A stretch of 64,000 nt of DNA from Clavaria fumosa (GCA_951802425.1 OX637797.1:2356001-2420000), one strand, 5' to 3'. Positions 32,818 to 42,656 are shown, counted from the stretch's first letter. A program made the numbers and translations. The notes: generated by a model not told the origin, from the sequence alone.

Positions 32818-35800
32818 TTACCCCCCTCCCAGGTTCATGTCCACATGAACGCGTCCATGAGTCCAGTCTTGGACTTCCCCTTCCCAATCGGTGAGGTTCT
32901 CGTAAGGATGGAAGGATAATTGGGCATGGTCTATTGCCCTGAGTTTCCTTGGTGCTTCTGGATGTTCTTTGTGGAAATCTTGGATGGCTTCCTTTGCGTT
33001 TCCAAGATTTTCCAAGGGTTCCCATGTAGCTTCTTCTTTTGGGTAACCTTTCCAGAGTACCAAGTATTTTATTTTCTTTGACCGTCCTTCGAGTTTGGAG
33101 TCGATTATTTCCTCGACTCCATATTCTGGTTCATCACCGATAATTTCAGGAGGTGGAGGAGGTTCGCGTTCCTGGCTAGGGAACACAGGTGGTACATAGG
33201 GTTTCAGGAGCCCTTCCGAAAATATGTTATGTATTTTCCATTGTGGTGGGAGCGTTAAGCGGTACGCTCCTTCTCCCACTTTGGTTTCGATGGGGAAGGG
33301 TCCTACTCTTTTCCCTGCCAACTTAGGGGTCAGTCCCTTGGGGAGTTTAAGGTTCTTGGCATCTAGCCAGACCAAATCTCCTTTTTTATATACAAGGGCT
33401 GTCTTCCTATGTTGGTCGTACTGGAGCTTCATCTGCTCTGCTGCCTTTTCAAGGGAAAGTCTAGCTTTCTCTCTAGCCTCTGATAAGTCCTCGACAAGTT
33501 TATCCACGTGTGGTACGTCAGTGGACTTCTTTGAGATTTCCCCTTTCCAAGGGTGTCTCCCAAAGTCTAGATAGAAAGGTGTATACCCTGTCGCGGAGTT
33601 CACCTTGTCATTATAAGAGAACTCGGCTGTAGGCAGCCAAGTTGTCCAATCGTCCTGGTGGTGTGTAATGTAATGCCTCAGGAAAGTCTCGATTTCCTGA
33701 TCGGTCCACTCGGACTGTCCGTCTGTCTGCGGACGATAAGCCATGGAGGGATTTGCTTGAATCCCCATGGCTTTATAAAAGGCAGTGATGAGCGCGGAGG
33801 TAAACCTCCTGTCTCTGTCACTGATTATTTTCTTAGGGAGTCCATGCTCCCTGAATACTCTATCACGGAGGATGGCCAAGGCCTCGTCTGTGGTGAGTTT
33901 CATCTTTACTGCCTGCAGTATGAGGCGCTTAGTGAATTGGTCTACGATTACTAAGATTCCATCATAGGACTTGGACTTAGGGATTGGTCCAATTATGTCC
34001 CATGTGATTTCTTCCCACGGTCCAGGTGGGATGGCGTGTGGGTGGAGTGGATTAGCTCGTCTAGTCCAGTCCACCTTATTTCTCTGACACCAGTTGCAGG
34101 CGTGTGCGTACTTGAGGGTATCCTGGCAGAGTTCCTGCCACCAGTAATTTCGCTCAATTAGCTCACGGGTCCTTTCAGGACCTGGGTGTCCTGCGAGCGG
34201 GGTGTCATGATGACTCTGAATTATCCTCTCTTGGAGGGTTGCGTCTGGAGGAATCCACAGTCTGTTTTTGTGCATCCAGAAACCCTCACTGGTTTCTAAC
34301 CAGTACCGTCCTACCTCAGTAGGAGGGGATTTCTTGGTTGCGGCTTTTATTTGTTTTTCTAGATTGGAGTCCGGTCCAATCGATACTATATTTTGGACTC
34401 TCAGATGCTCAGGTTTAATGAGGGTGACATCTTTATTGTCATTGTGTCCCTCATCGTGTCCAGGCCTTCGGGAAAGAAGATTGGCACGGCCGTTATTCTT
34501 TCCTTTTATGTGATGGTGCATGTAGTTATAGTTTTGGAGCTCCATCATCCATCTGGCCTGTCTACCATTGAGATTCTGAGGTTTCCGGAAATATAGGAGA
34601 TTCTGGTGGTCGGTCCAGACCTCTACAGGGTCTGGCGGTGACAAAAGCCACTTGGACCACTCACGAAAAGCTCTGATGATCGACATCAACTCTTTGTCGT
34701 AAATCTCATAATTCCGCTCAGCGGAGGACATTCCCTTGCTTAAGTAATCTATGGGGTGCCATTTCCCTCTTTCGTCTTTCTGCGAAAGAACAGCACCAGT
34801 AGCATAGTTACTAGCATCGCACTCGATTTGGAACTGGCCTCTTTTGAGTGGGGAACGGAGCACTGGGGGGTTCATCAAGAGCCTTTTAAGCTCTTCGAAG
34901 GCTGCCTGGTGTACGGGCATCCAGGCCCAAGGTTCCAACCCTGTAAGTTCATGCAAGGGTTTGGCGATCTTCGAGAAGTTGGGGATGAACCTCCTATAAT
35001 AGTTTAGGAGACCTATGAATTTTTGGAGTTCTTTGAGGTTTTTCGGGATGGGCCAATCCTGGATCCCACTGCACTTTTTTGGTGACAGTTCAATCTTCCC
35101 TTTGGATATAACTAATCCAAGGTATGTAGTCCTGTTAACCTCAAATTCACATTTCTCTGGTCTCACGCACAAACTAAACTCTCGCAGTGCTGTGAGGACT
35201 TGCCTCATGAGTGAATGGTGGAAATCCTTTTCTGAACTTTTAGTGTGGATAAGTATGTCGTCGACATATACTTTCACATGTCCGGTAGTGATTTCCTTCT
35301 CTAATGCCTTATTCATCATGCCTTGGAATTGGCTAGGCGCATTGCACATTCCAAACTGCATGACTTTCGGTTTATAGTTACCGAAAACTGTGCAAAAAGC
35401 TGCAAGCAGCTGTGACCATTCATCCATAGGGATATTATGGAACCCCCATAACACATCGAGTAGTGTGAAAAGGTCATCATCGCCGATTCCATCGACGAGG
35501 TCCCTTATTAGAGGAAGGGGGTAACTGTTTTTGACAGTTAAGTCGTTTAACTTCGTGTAATCGACTATGGGTCTTAGTCTATAAGATCCATCCCTTTGCA
35601 TTTCCTTTTTAAAGAAGAAGGGTGATGACCATTCTGTATGTCTACATTCCTCAATATGTCCTTGTGTGAGAGCCTGATCGAGGTACTCTCGGCACTTCTG
35701 GGTATGCTCGGGGTTCATAGGGTACAGTTTTGACCTGAAGGGTTGAGCACCAGGCTTCAACTCTATGTGCATATCAAAGCCAGGTCGGCTTACAGCTCCC

Positions 35801-36636
35801 CTCTTGAATATGGCATCACTAAAAATGGTGGGGAATTCCTTCATTAGGTCTGGAAGGAAATCAACATCAACCACGTTTATTGCAATGGTGGCCATTAAAG
35901 AAGAATCCCATCTAGGGAGTGAGATCCAGCGCTCTGCCCAGTTTATTTGGGGGTGGTTATTTTTCAACCAATCATAACCCAAATAGACTTTGCTCAAACC
36001 AGTATTGAATAGAGGAAATTCCATTTCCTGAATATGATGCTGGCCGATGAGCACTGTAGTTCTTATGGAATTGGTGGCTTCATTTGCACTCCAACTTCCG
36101 TCTGCCAGTCGGGCTTTCATGGGTTTAGCCAATGGGGTAGTAATGAGTTTTTGCTCTTTAGCCCATTGCTGATCCATGATAGAAATAGTACAACCTGAGT
36201 CAATCAGGGCTAGTACTTTGACTGGGGTGGCATTTATCCCTTGCCGGAGGCAGATTTCTATTTCCAGACATTTCCTGCCAGCACAGGGTATAATGTCTGT
36301 TTTCGGAGGTTTCACAGGATCCTCAATTTTCGCACCAGTCTCACCAAGTGTGTGGAAGATGCTACGGATTTCAACTAAATTATTTGGAAGAGAATGATAT
36401 GTAAAGTAGTCCGATTTGCTTTCTTTCCGGAGTGTAGTAATATTCACCATACTCAGGGAAGCATGACTGCCTTCCCTTTTGGCATACTTCTGTACTACAC
36501 TATTGCTTTTTGTAATTTTTGTAAGTAAATTGTCTACATTTGAGCTACTTCCAGTACTGTAGTCCATGACACTATGGTGAGTTGGGTATAGGGGGCCAGG
36601 CGCCTTGGTGGGTGCGCTCACTTCCTGGCTCCGCAA
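32818..36636 (-). CDS. Gypsy pol polyprotein: PR-RT-RNaseH-IN-chromodomain
   Basis: About 1,270 residues, open throughout. Domains in order: aspartic protease (ALIDSGCTISIMD, about residue 145); RT (LRPIVDYTKLNDLTVKNSYPLP, LDVLWGFHN and the catalytic YVDD in KVYVDDILIHT); RNase H (FQIECDASNYATGAVLSQ); integrase zinc finger (HHDTPLAGHPG ... CNWCQRNK), then DDE core (WDIIGPIP, IISDRDRRF, TDGQSEWTDQE); and a chromodomain near the C-terminus (VEEIIDSKLEGRSKKIKYLV then WKGYPKEEATWEP). No ATG is suitably placed: the frame overlaps the end of gag by 19 nt in the -1 frame, so expression by -1 frameshift is likely. Its last codons encode a G-rich tract ending at the LTR. Confidence 0.93.
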   Translation of the reverse strand: MRSQEVSAPTKAPGPLYPTHHSVMDYSTGSSSNVDNLLTKITKSNSVVQKYAKREGSHASLSMVNITTLRKESKSDYFTYHSLPNNLVEIRSIFHTLGETGAKIEDPVKPPKTDIIPCAGRKCLEIEICLRQGINATPVKVLALIDSGCTISIMDQQWAKEQKLITTPLAKPMKARLADGSWSANEATNSIRTTVLIGQHHIQEMEFPLFNTGLSKVYLGYDWLKNNHPQINWAERWISLPRWDSSLMATIAINVVDVDFLPDLMKEFPTIFSDAIFKRGAVSRPGFDMHIELKPGAQPFRSKLYPMNPEHTQKCREYLDQALTQGHIEECRHTEWSSPFFFKKEMQRDGSYRLRPIVDYTKLNDLTVKNSYPLPLIRDLVDGIGDDDLFTLLDVLWGFHNIPMDEWSQLLAAFCTVFGNYKPKVMQFGMCNAPSQFQGMMNKALEKEITTGHVKVYVDDILIHTKSSEKDFHHSLMRQVLTALREFSLCVRPEKCEFEVNRTTYLGLVISKGKIELSPKKCSGIQDWPIPKNLKELQKFIGLLNYYRRFIPNFSKIAKPLHELTGLEPWAWMPVHQAAFEELKRLLMNPPVLRSPLKRGQFQIECDASNYATGAVLSQKDERGKWHPIDYLSKGMSSAERNYEIYDKELMSIIRAFREWSKWLLSPPDPVEVWTDHQNLLYFRKPQNLNGRQARWMMELQNYNYMHHHIKGKNNGRANLLSRRPGHDEGHNDNKDVTLIKPEHLRVQNIVSIGPDSNLEKQIKAATKKSPPTEVGRYWLETSEGFWMHKNRLWIPPDATLQERIIQSHHDTPLAGHPGPERTRELIERNYWWQELCQDTLKYAHACNWCQRNKVDWTRRANPLHPHAIPPGPWEEITWDIIGPIPKSKSYDGILVIVDQFTKRLILQAVKMKLTTDEALAILRDRVFREHGLPKKIISDRDRRFTSALITAFYKAMGIQANPSMAYRPQTDGQSEWTDQEIETFLRHYITHHQDDWTTWLPTAEFSYNDKVNSATGYTPFYLDFGRHPWKGEISKKSTDVPHVDKLVEDLSEAREKARLSLEKAAEQMKLQYDQHRKTALVYKKGDLVWLDAKNLKLPKGLTPKLAGKRVGPFPIETKVGEGAYRLTLPPQWKIHNIFSEGLLKPYVPPVFPSQEREPPPPPEIIGDEPEYGVEEIIDSKLEGRSKKIKYLVLWKGYPKEEATWEPLENLGNAKEAIQDFHKEHPEAPRKLRAIDHAQLSFHPYENLTDWEGEVQDWTHGRVHVDMNLGGG

Positions 36637-38075
36637 AAATCCTGTGAGGAGCCTGCTCCTTGTAATTCTCTGACTGCCTGGGTCAGTAGTGCGATTTGTT
36701 CCTGAAGGAGCTGTACATGGTCCTTCAGGGCTGCGTTCTCTTCGCAGACTTCTTCAATGTCTACCTCCTCAGCGTATTCGTGCTGAGGGGTTTCATCCTC
36801 TTCTTCCTCCTCAGGTTGTTCTTCCTGGGGAGCTTCCTCTTCAGCCTTGTCAATGCCGTCGAGGGCGCGTGCTTTTACCCCACTAGGGGGTCCTGGTACT
36901 GGACAATCCTTGATGAAGTGTCCAGTCTTCCCACACCTGTGACAAGTGGGCAGCCCTTTCGGGTTCACTGCTTGTTTATAGGTGGGGGGAGCTGCGGGTG
37001 CTACCGCCGGAGGTGCTGGCCTACCGGGGGTAGTATACCTAGGTGGAGGCTTGCTCCACATAGGGGGTTTGGGTGCCACTCTCGTAGGCACGGCGACTTT
37101 CCCACTAGGGGCCAGTCGCGTTCTCACTTGTCTTTCGAGTCCTTCGATCCGGGTTTTGAACCGGGTGTTGGACTCGTTGATGTTGGTTATTCGCAGTTTG
37201 TATTGCGAATAACTGGTGGGAATCAATCCCATCGCATAAATTGCTTTAATAATATTGCGAGCGACCTGTCGCTCCAATATTTGTTTTATGAAAGGGAAAT
37301 TGACCATAAGTCCTGGGTCAATATCCGCAGCAATGGCTAGTTCTTCGAACCTGTCGAAGTACTCTTCAGCCCTACTAGGGCGGAAGTTGAGGTTATCTAG
37401 GGCAATGAAGGCATCTTCTTGGTTGCCCCTATCCTCAAAGCGGAGCTTAAAATGCTCCAGGAAAAGTCCCCACGATGGCCAGCCATCATAGTCGTACTTG
37501 TCCTGGATATTTTGAGCCCAGGTTTCTGCAGACCCCTCACTGCAGAGTGACAGAGTCAGTATGACTCTGTTTATGGGGTTCGCAAACTGAACCGAGTCAG
37601 CTGCGAAGTATAATTTGAGCCTCCTGAGGAAGCCCTTGAATTTTTTCTTGTCTCCATCAAATGGAGACGGCGGTGTAAGTTTTAGCCACCCTTCACCAGT
37701 CGTAGGGTGGTGGGGGGTCGGCCTGGGGGTTGGTGAAACCTGCGTCGTATGGGGCGGGGTCCCATATAGGGAACCTGTCCTCATCGACTCTTCGTCGTCA
37801 TCGGGAGGAGGGTCCGGCGGCGGCTGTGTCTGTTCTGGCTCTGGGCCGGATCCTTGAGGATCCGGCTGTGGTGGTTGTGGTGGTTGCGGGGCTGGTCCGG
37901 CCTGCGATGCCCGTGAGGGGGCGCGGGATGGACGGCGAGAGCGAGGCGGAGCGGGGGGCTCTTGAGGGGGTAAGGGCGGTTGTGGCCCCTTGGGAGGCTC
38001 TCTCTGCTTCCCCTTGCCTCTGGTGCCTTTGCCGGCACCACCACGTTGACCACCACCTGGACCCATGAAGCTCAT
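36618..38075 (-). CDS. Gypsy gag protein with CCHC zinc knuckle
   Basis: About 485 residues from ATG 38075 (MSFMGPGGGQRGG). The N-terminus is Pro/Gln/Arg-rich. The capsid-like core has LTPPSPFDGDKKKFKGFLRR, LYFAADSVQFANPINRVILT and EHFKLRFEDRGNQEDAFIAL. A single CCHC knuckle, CHRCGKTGHFIKDC, follows near residue 380, then an acidic stretch and a coiled-coil-like tail (ALKDHVQLLQEQIALLTQAV). The stop at 36618 overlaps pol. Layout and motifs are those of Ty3/gypsy gag. Confidence 0.92.
   Translation of the reverse strand: MSFMGPGGGQRGGAGKGTRGKGKQREPPKGPQPPLPPQEPPAPPRSRRPSRAPSRASQAGPAPQPPQPPQPDPQGSGPEPEQTQPPPDPPPDDDEESMRTGSLYGTPPHTTQVSPTPRPTPHHPTTGEGWLKLTPPSPFDGDKKKFKGFLRRLKLYFAADSVQFANPINRVILTLSLCSEGSAETWAQNIQDKYDYDGWPSWGLFLEHFKLRFEDRGNQEDAFIALDNLNFRPSRAEEYFDRFEELAIAADIDPGLMVNFPFIKQILERQVARNIIKAIYAMGLIPTSYSQYKLRITNINESNTRFKTRIEGLERQVRTRLAPSGKVAVPTRVAPKPPMWSKPPPRYTTPGRPAPPAVAPAAPPTYKQAVNPKGLPTCHRCGKTGHFIKDCPVPGPPSGVKARALDGIDKAEEEAPQEEQPEEEEEDETPQHEYAEEVDIEEVCEENAALKDHVQLLQEQIALLTQAVRELQGAGSSQDFCGARK
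36619..36642 (-). promoter_or_regulatory. Putative -1 ribosomal frameshift site between gag and pol
   Basis: In the sense direction the gag codons GAT TTT TGC contain a run of five T just before gag ends. Shifting back one base after TTT enters the pol frame (TTG CGG AGC), which has no ATG start nearby. The overlap from here to the gag stop is short. This is the expected position for -1 frameshifting; slippage itself is inferred. Confidence 0.5.
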
Positions 38076-39706
38076 CTTGGCTTCTTAGGTCCGGGACTAT
38101 ATTTATTTGTCCTTGTGAATCTACAATCCACAAGGAACCACAGGCGGGGACTTTTATATGTAAATGATCTGGTGGGGAGCACGGAGGATCTACCGTGATT
38201 TCGGGTATCTCGGGGAAGTAGTCCAACCACGGACCTTCCTCTTCCCAGAGGTGATTTTGTGTGTGGTGGTCGTGACACTCCTTTTGGAGTTGACCACTGA
38301 TGTTTTCAATGGCTTTCGCTGTTTCCAGACGAAAGTCGATGTATTGGAGGACGCCTTGTTTGTTATCTCCTAGCTGGCGTCTCAGCTGGGAGCAGGAGCA
38401 GTGTGCTCCTTGTCTTTCCCTTGATGGGGGATAGCCTTGTCTTGGGAAAAGGGTAACTTTCCCAGGGCAAGACTTTACGTGCAGGCAATCTTCCAAGAAA
38501 GGAAAATTGCCCACAAAAGGTCAGACAAAGAGGTTTTCCGTTTTTTATTTCTTTTGTAATGTGACTTTACAAAAGTGGGTGCGGAGCAAGGCTCAACGCG
38601 ATTGCTGGGGGGCAAGTTTTATTCGTTATGTAGAGCTGTCTGGTGTATATCATATAAGGTGGGTGTGGGTGCGGGCTGCAGTTAAGCAGTCCGCGGGACT
38701 AGGTCCCCCACTAGTTTCTCGTCGTTGCGGACGTCCAGTTTAACGTCATAGTGGACGTCAGCTCTGGGTATCGTCCTGCTGGCGTCTATTGCGTTGGTCT
38801 TGCGTAAATTTTGATAATGATATCGTCCCGTGGGAGGTAGTTCTCCTGGTGTGTCCCGTGATTTTTAGTCTGTGTATGGTGGTGGTGTGACTATCTTTCG
38901 GGGGTCAGCTTCCCAGGGTAAGATTACCCCTGAGAGCTGGTGGGGCTCGTCTCCACATACAGAGCAGTTACTCTCTAGAGTTTTATAGGGGGGATTAATC
39001 CCTGAACCATATTAAGTGGAAATTTCCCTTCGGACCGGACCCCGGCCCTATGAAGCTAAGGAGTGATCACCCGCCTGCAAACCCGTCTTAGGGGCACAAT
39101 ACAAGCATAGTGTTCCACTAGCTCAGGACTATGCTCACTTCATGGTAACTCTAGAGTAGACTAATCCGGATAGTGATCAGCATAGTCGAAACTAAGCCTC
39201 TGCTATGTCAGCGCCACTAGTTCTCCATCTTTTCGGTGCGAGCCTGCCGCACTTACAGGGATGGACTAGCGACTAGCTATCACTATTTCACTTCAAATCT
39301 TATAGCGGACTTTGATCAGGATTAATCTCAGTTTACCCAAGTCCTGAATTTCGTTGGGTGGATAAGTCCCATGACCTCCCTTTTCAGGGGGCTCCACTAT
39401 AAGCTTTATCCTTGATAGGAAAGAGGGACTGAGGTAGACACCCCAGCTTTCTTGGCGCTGCTCCACCTTGCCTTAGGTAAGCGGTCGGGCGGTTTAAGCC
39501 GGCTGAGCCGAGCTCCGACATTTCCCTTGGCCTTCCACCGCTTTCTGTGTGAAACACCCTGGATCTAATGCATTGGGATTTATAGGATTGCAACCCTGGC
39601 CCTGGCAAAAAAGCCTAAGGTGCAAAGAGCGTTCCGGACCCTGCGTCCATCGGGCACACATACTCCCGGGGCTGGAATTGCAGTCCACAGTTTCCTATTG
39701 TAGTAT

Positions 39707-39763
39707 AGTAATATATTCGAATTTTTTCTTATATCTAAGAACTATTCGAATAGTATTACTAAA
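39707..39763. repeat. Inverted repeat (hairpin) in gypsy leader
   Basis: Arms TAGTAATATATTCGAAT and ATTCGAATAGTATTACTA are reverse complements except for one bulged base, with a loop of about 20 bases. In RNA this would form a stable stem-loop in the leader. Role unknown. Confidence 0.7.
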
Positions 39764-40378
39764 CTTTTTATAGCCTGGGTCCGAACGGTGGTCCAGGTGG
39801 AACTCCACCCCTTAAGGGGGCCAGTGATCCCTTCTCCCCTTCTTTGCACCTCAAGGGAGGCAGAAGGCGGGGAGGTCTACGAATTTAATTCTACTAATTT
39901 AATTATCTACAGGGCCCCATTCTTGGCCTGTATTTTATGTTACAAAATTTGAGGGCAGCTGGTCTTTCCAGGTCCGTGCCTCCTAATCCTACTACACTTA
40001 GCTTAGAAACCTCCACTGCCGGGGAAGCCAGGTCCTCATGTTGGTCGGATTCTTCGTCGGTCGAATGTCGATGGCAGTCGAGTCATGCCGGCGGTCGGTG
40101 GGCGCTTCGGTTGGGGTGAACCGGAATCATATGTTAGTCGGGGGCAAGAGTGGGGGCGGTTGTCATCCGGGTGTGTACAGCACGTGTCGATCTTCCCGCT
40201 GGCCGTTCCTTAGGCTGTCGCATGTTGGTCGCTGCCTGTCTCGGCGCATCTGCGCATGCCACCTCTATCCTGCGCGTTGTCAGTTTCTCAAGCTGCAACT
40301 AGAGGACTTACCTTTCTCTTTCTCATTCAGCTAGAACCTGAGTGCCGTCCGCTTCATCACGGTCGGTGCGTCGGTGAG

Positions 40379-40391
40379 GTCTTCGACCTTT
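40379..40391 (-). promoter_or_regulatory. Candidate primer-binding site, self-priming type
   Basis: In the sense direction the internal DNA right after the 5' LTR reads AAAGGTCGAAGACCTC. It does not start TGG as a tRNA-primed site would. The 11-mer AGGTCGAAGAC is exactly complementary to GTCTTCGACCT inside the LTR (sense strand; left LTR about 31820-31830). Tf1/sushi chromoviruses prime with the folded-back 5' end of their own RNA by an 11-nt match. Part of the match may be chance because the motif is partly palindromic. Confidence 0.45.
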
Positions 40392-41230
40392 TGTCAGCAA
40401 CCGGCCACCAGCTCAACTGGGGTTACGGTGCGACTCAGTCTCAGGTGCTCAGAGTCGAAGTCAGGGGTAACGAAATCTATAGGCAACTACATGGAGTCTA
40501 TTCTACAGACAGGAACTGGTTGGGTATAGACCAGGTTGAAGACAAGGGAACTAAGACGTCTGAACGACTGACTACTTATACTAATGGACCTTATCTCCTT
40601 ATCATGGTCTATGTGGTACAACACTGCTTCTATATCACAAGGCACAGGAACATGTTCCTAAGAAGCATGGTTGCTGACTGTCCGCAGCGCGCACAGACCA
40701 GGGTGTCTTCCTAGCGTGGTCTTTCATCAGTCACAGAAGCTCTCTGTGGGAATTCCCTCGTTATCATCACTGCCTGTGATCCGGATTTCATGGGAGTCGG
40801 TCCGGTCACGTGTAGGCATAAGCGCTGGTCCAGCACTTATGGTAGTTGCCTTTTTGGGTGTGCCTAACACTTGGGCTTCTCGGACTTGGTGCCATACCTA
40901 GCCGGGCCTTGGCACGATTACAGACAAGTTAAGTCCAATAGGTACACGGGTGTTCTATGGTCCGTGTGAGCCATTAGTCACATGACTTGATGTTCCACAT
41001 GGGCAAGCGATGCTCAAGCCTTGCTTTACTAAGCACCAATTATGCTTGAGTAATACCGGCGCTAATATGGGCGCTTAGAGTCATATTAGCGCGGACCTAT
41101 TACTAAGCGGATGCGCACTAGATGAGCGCTTAATCCAGTAGGTGCTCAAAGCGAGCGCTTAGGTTGTGGGCACTAAGTGCCAGGTGCTTTCACAGTATAA
41201 ATTATGTAAGGAAATTCGATTATCCTTACA
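40392..41230 (-). repeat. 5' LTR of the gypsy element (right), 839 bp
   Basis: On the plus strand it starts TGTCAGCAACCGG and ends TTATCCTTACA. It contains the uninterrupted CTTCCTAG site that holds the MITE in the other LTR. It differs from the left LTR almost only by C/T and G/A changes. Confidence 0.93.
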
Positions 41231-41235
41231 ACATC

Positions 41236-41796
41236 TGTCCTAAGACTGTCCAGGCATTAAGATAATATCTTTCATAAGACCATCCAGAAGTTGAGATGTA
41301 ATTTTAAGAAATGGTTTCACCCAATCCAAGACCAAATAAGATGGCTAGATGACAAGCTTTAAACTTAAGAAAATATCTTTTCTAAGACCATCCAGATGTA
41401 ATTACAAAGAGGGGGGTGCCACCCAATCCAAGACCAAATAAGGTGGCAAGTACAGCTCCATCTTTCTCAAATGACAAGATCTAAACCTAAGAAAATAACC
41501 TTTCTAAGACCATCTAGATAATAAGGTAATATCTTAAGGTAATATCTTTTCTAAGACCATTCAGGTAATTTGATGAAGTGGTGCACCCAAGCCATTGAAG
41601 CCAAGACCAAGAAGATGACCAGCAGAGTCTTAATCAAATGTCTTAAAATGACTTACTGTAATCTGCTGCATCAGGAAACATCAAACTTTCTTAACCAAAC
41701 ATAGCTGAACTTAGCCAGCTTAAAGCACCTTAGTCAGCTTGACACAAGTGGACACAAGTAGCTACATACCAAATAAGACAGCTAAGATGGCTAAGA
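41236..41796. other. Older insert, right part, with diverged tandem repeats
   Basis: Continuation of the AT-rich insert interrupted by the gypsy element. From about 41270 to 41590 the motifs TAAGACCATCCAG and CACCCAATCCAAGACCAAATAAG recur at spacings of roughly 40-125 bp, giving about three to four decayed repeat units. No coding frame. It ends where RTA1 intron sequence resumes at 41797. Confidence 0.55.
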
Positions 41797-42656
41797 TGTA
41801 TACCAACAGCCCACAAGGTCGATCTTTTACTGAATTCTCTCTAGGGCAGCCACATTGTCCTGGGCAGTATCGTGTTCTAGCTTGGTGAGGCCTCTCTTTG
41901 AACGGTGTGGTGCAATAATCATACCTGTGTGTCCAATACATCAGGAGAATAATTGGGGTGGTAAAACAAGGTATATACTGTCATACCAATCTTAACCAGT
42001 TTTAACACCTAGCCTGGTATATACCACACTTAAACTGGTTATAACCTGGTTTATACTTGGTTATACCATTTTATACCATTTTATACCATTTTATACTTCT
42101 CTATACCACAAAGTGGTATGACAGGGCCATGATTTTGCTGATGCTAGCCGTCATCATCACATACACGGCTTTCACGGCGGAGTTCTTGTATCGCCATTAC
42201 TATGACCGTCCGATTCGTGTCAAATATGGGTCTGAGTCTATTCATGAATGTCCGATCAGCCATGAAGTGAAGACCATGCTTCTGCGTTGGCTTTCAACAC
42301 GCTATGTCTTTTCATCCGGTGAGTCCTCGATTAATCCAAGGCCGCGAAACTTCACCTAAATACCTGTCTCAGAGCCATTTATCGAACGATCGAGCTCGCT
42401 GATGGATGGCAGGGAAGGATCATCAGGACCCAGGTATACTTCAGTATGTACCGGACCACGTTTCCACCTGTTCGCTTCCATTGAGGTGACTGTTTTGAGA
42501 CGATGGACCGCCATATACACGCTGAATTTCTTCCACCCTGGTCGCCTTCTCGGACCTTTCCAACGGGCGAACCCAGCTGTAGACCCGAGCGATTCAAGCG
42601 GTTCGGTCTCGTTCAGAGATAAGGTCACACCTCAGCCCTCCACGTTAAACGTATAG
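41797..42656 (+). pseudogene. RTA1-like pseudogene (3' half only)
   Basis: Matches RTA1 from the intron before GGRIILGG to the stop. The 5' half, including the start codon, is missing. Compared with the intact gene, one base is lost in the codons for MLFALAF (near 42280), shifting the frame, and a further deletion removes part of NVLDGGMVTLA (near 42500). A 206-bp MITE sits in an intron (41939-42144). It cannot make an RTA1 protein. Confidence 0.88.
41939..42144. mobile_element. Tc1/mariner-like MITE, 206 bp
   Basis: Absent from the intact RTA1 intron (GTCCAATAGCCGTC near 26735); here the TA is doubled at both ends (41937-41938 and 42145-42146). Ends are CATCAGGAGAATAATTGG and, in reverse complement, GCATCAGCAAAATCATGG, a partly matching inverted repeat. 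The inside is rich in GGTATA/TATACC and has three direct copies of ACCATTTTAT. No coding capacity. Confidence 0.72.

Larger units (their letters stand above)
38076..40391 (-). other. Long gypsy 5' leader (2.3 kb)
   Basis: Between the 5' LTR and gag, unusually long for a gypsy element. A minus-strand open frame (about 38514 down to 38076 and on into gag in another frame) reads like protein, with DYFPEIPEITVDPPCSPPDH in it, but I recognise no domain. A long imperfect inverted repeat lies at 39707-39763. Next to the LTR is a sequence complementary to the LTR (candidate self-primer site). The rest has only short frames. Confidence 0.5.
31678..41230 (-). mobile_element. Complete Ty3/gypsy chromovirus LTR retrotransposon
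   Basis: Element transcribed right to left. It is bounded by TG...CA LTRs (left 31678-32817, right 40392-41230) and flanked by the 5-bp target duplication ACATC (31673-31677 and 41231-41235). Internal order in the sense direction: long leader (40391-38076), gag (38075-36618), pol (36636-32818), then a G-rich tract and the 3' LTR. Both frames are free of stops. Pol has protease, RT, RNase H, integrase and a C-terminal chromodomain, placing it among chromoviruses. The left LTR carries a 293-bp MITE. Apart from that, the LTRs differ by many transitions, so insertion is not very recent. Confidence 0.95.

Noticed and set aside
31352..41796. The whole 10.4-kb insert as one transposon with its own terminal repeats
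   Set aside because: CATCAGG occurs near both sides but as direct, not inverted, copies, and no target duplication frames the insert; RTA1 sequence is deleted across it.
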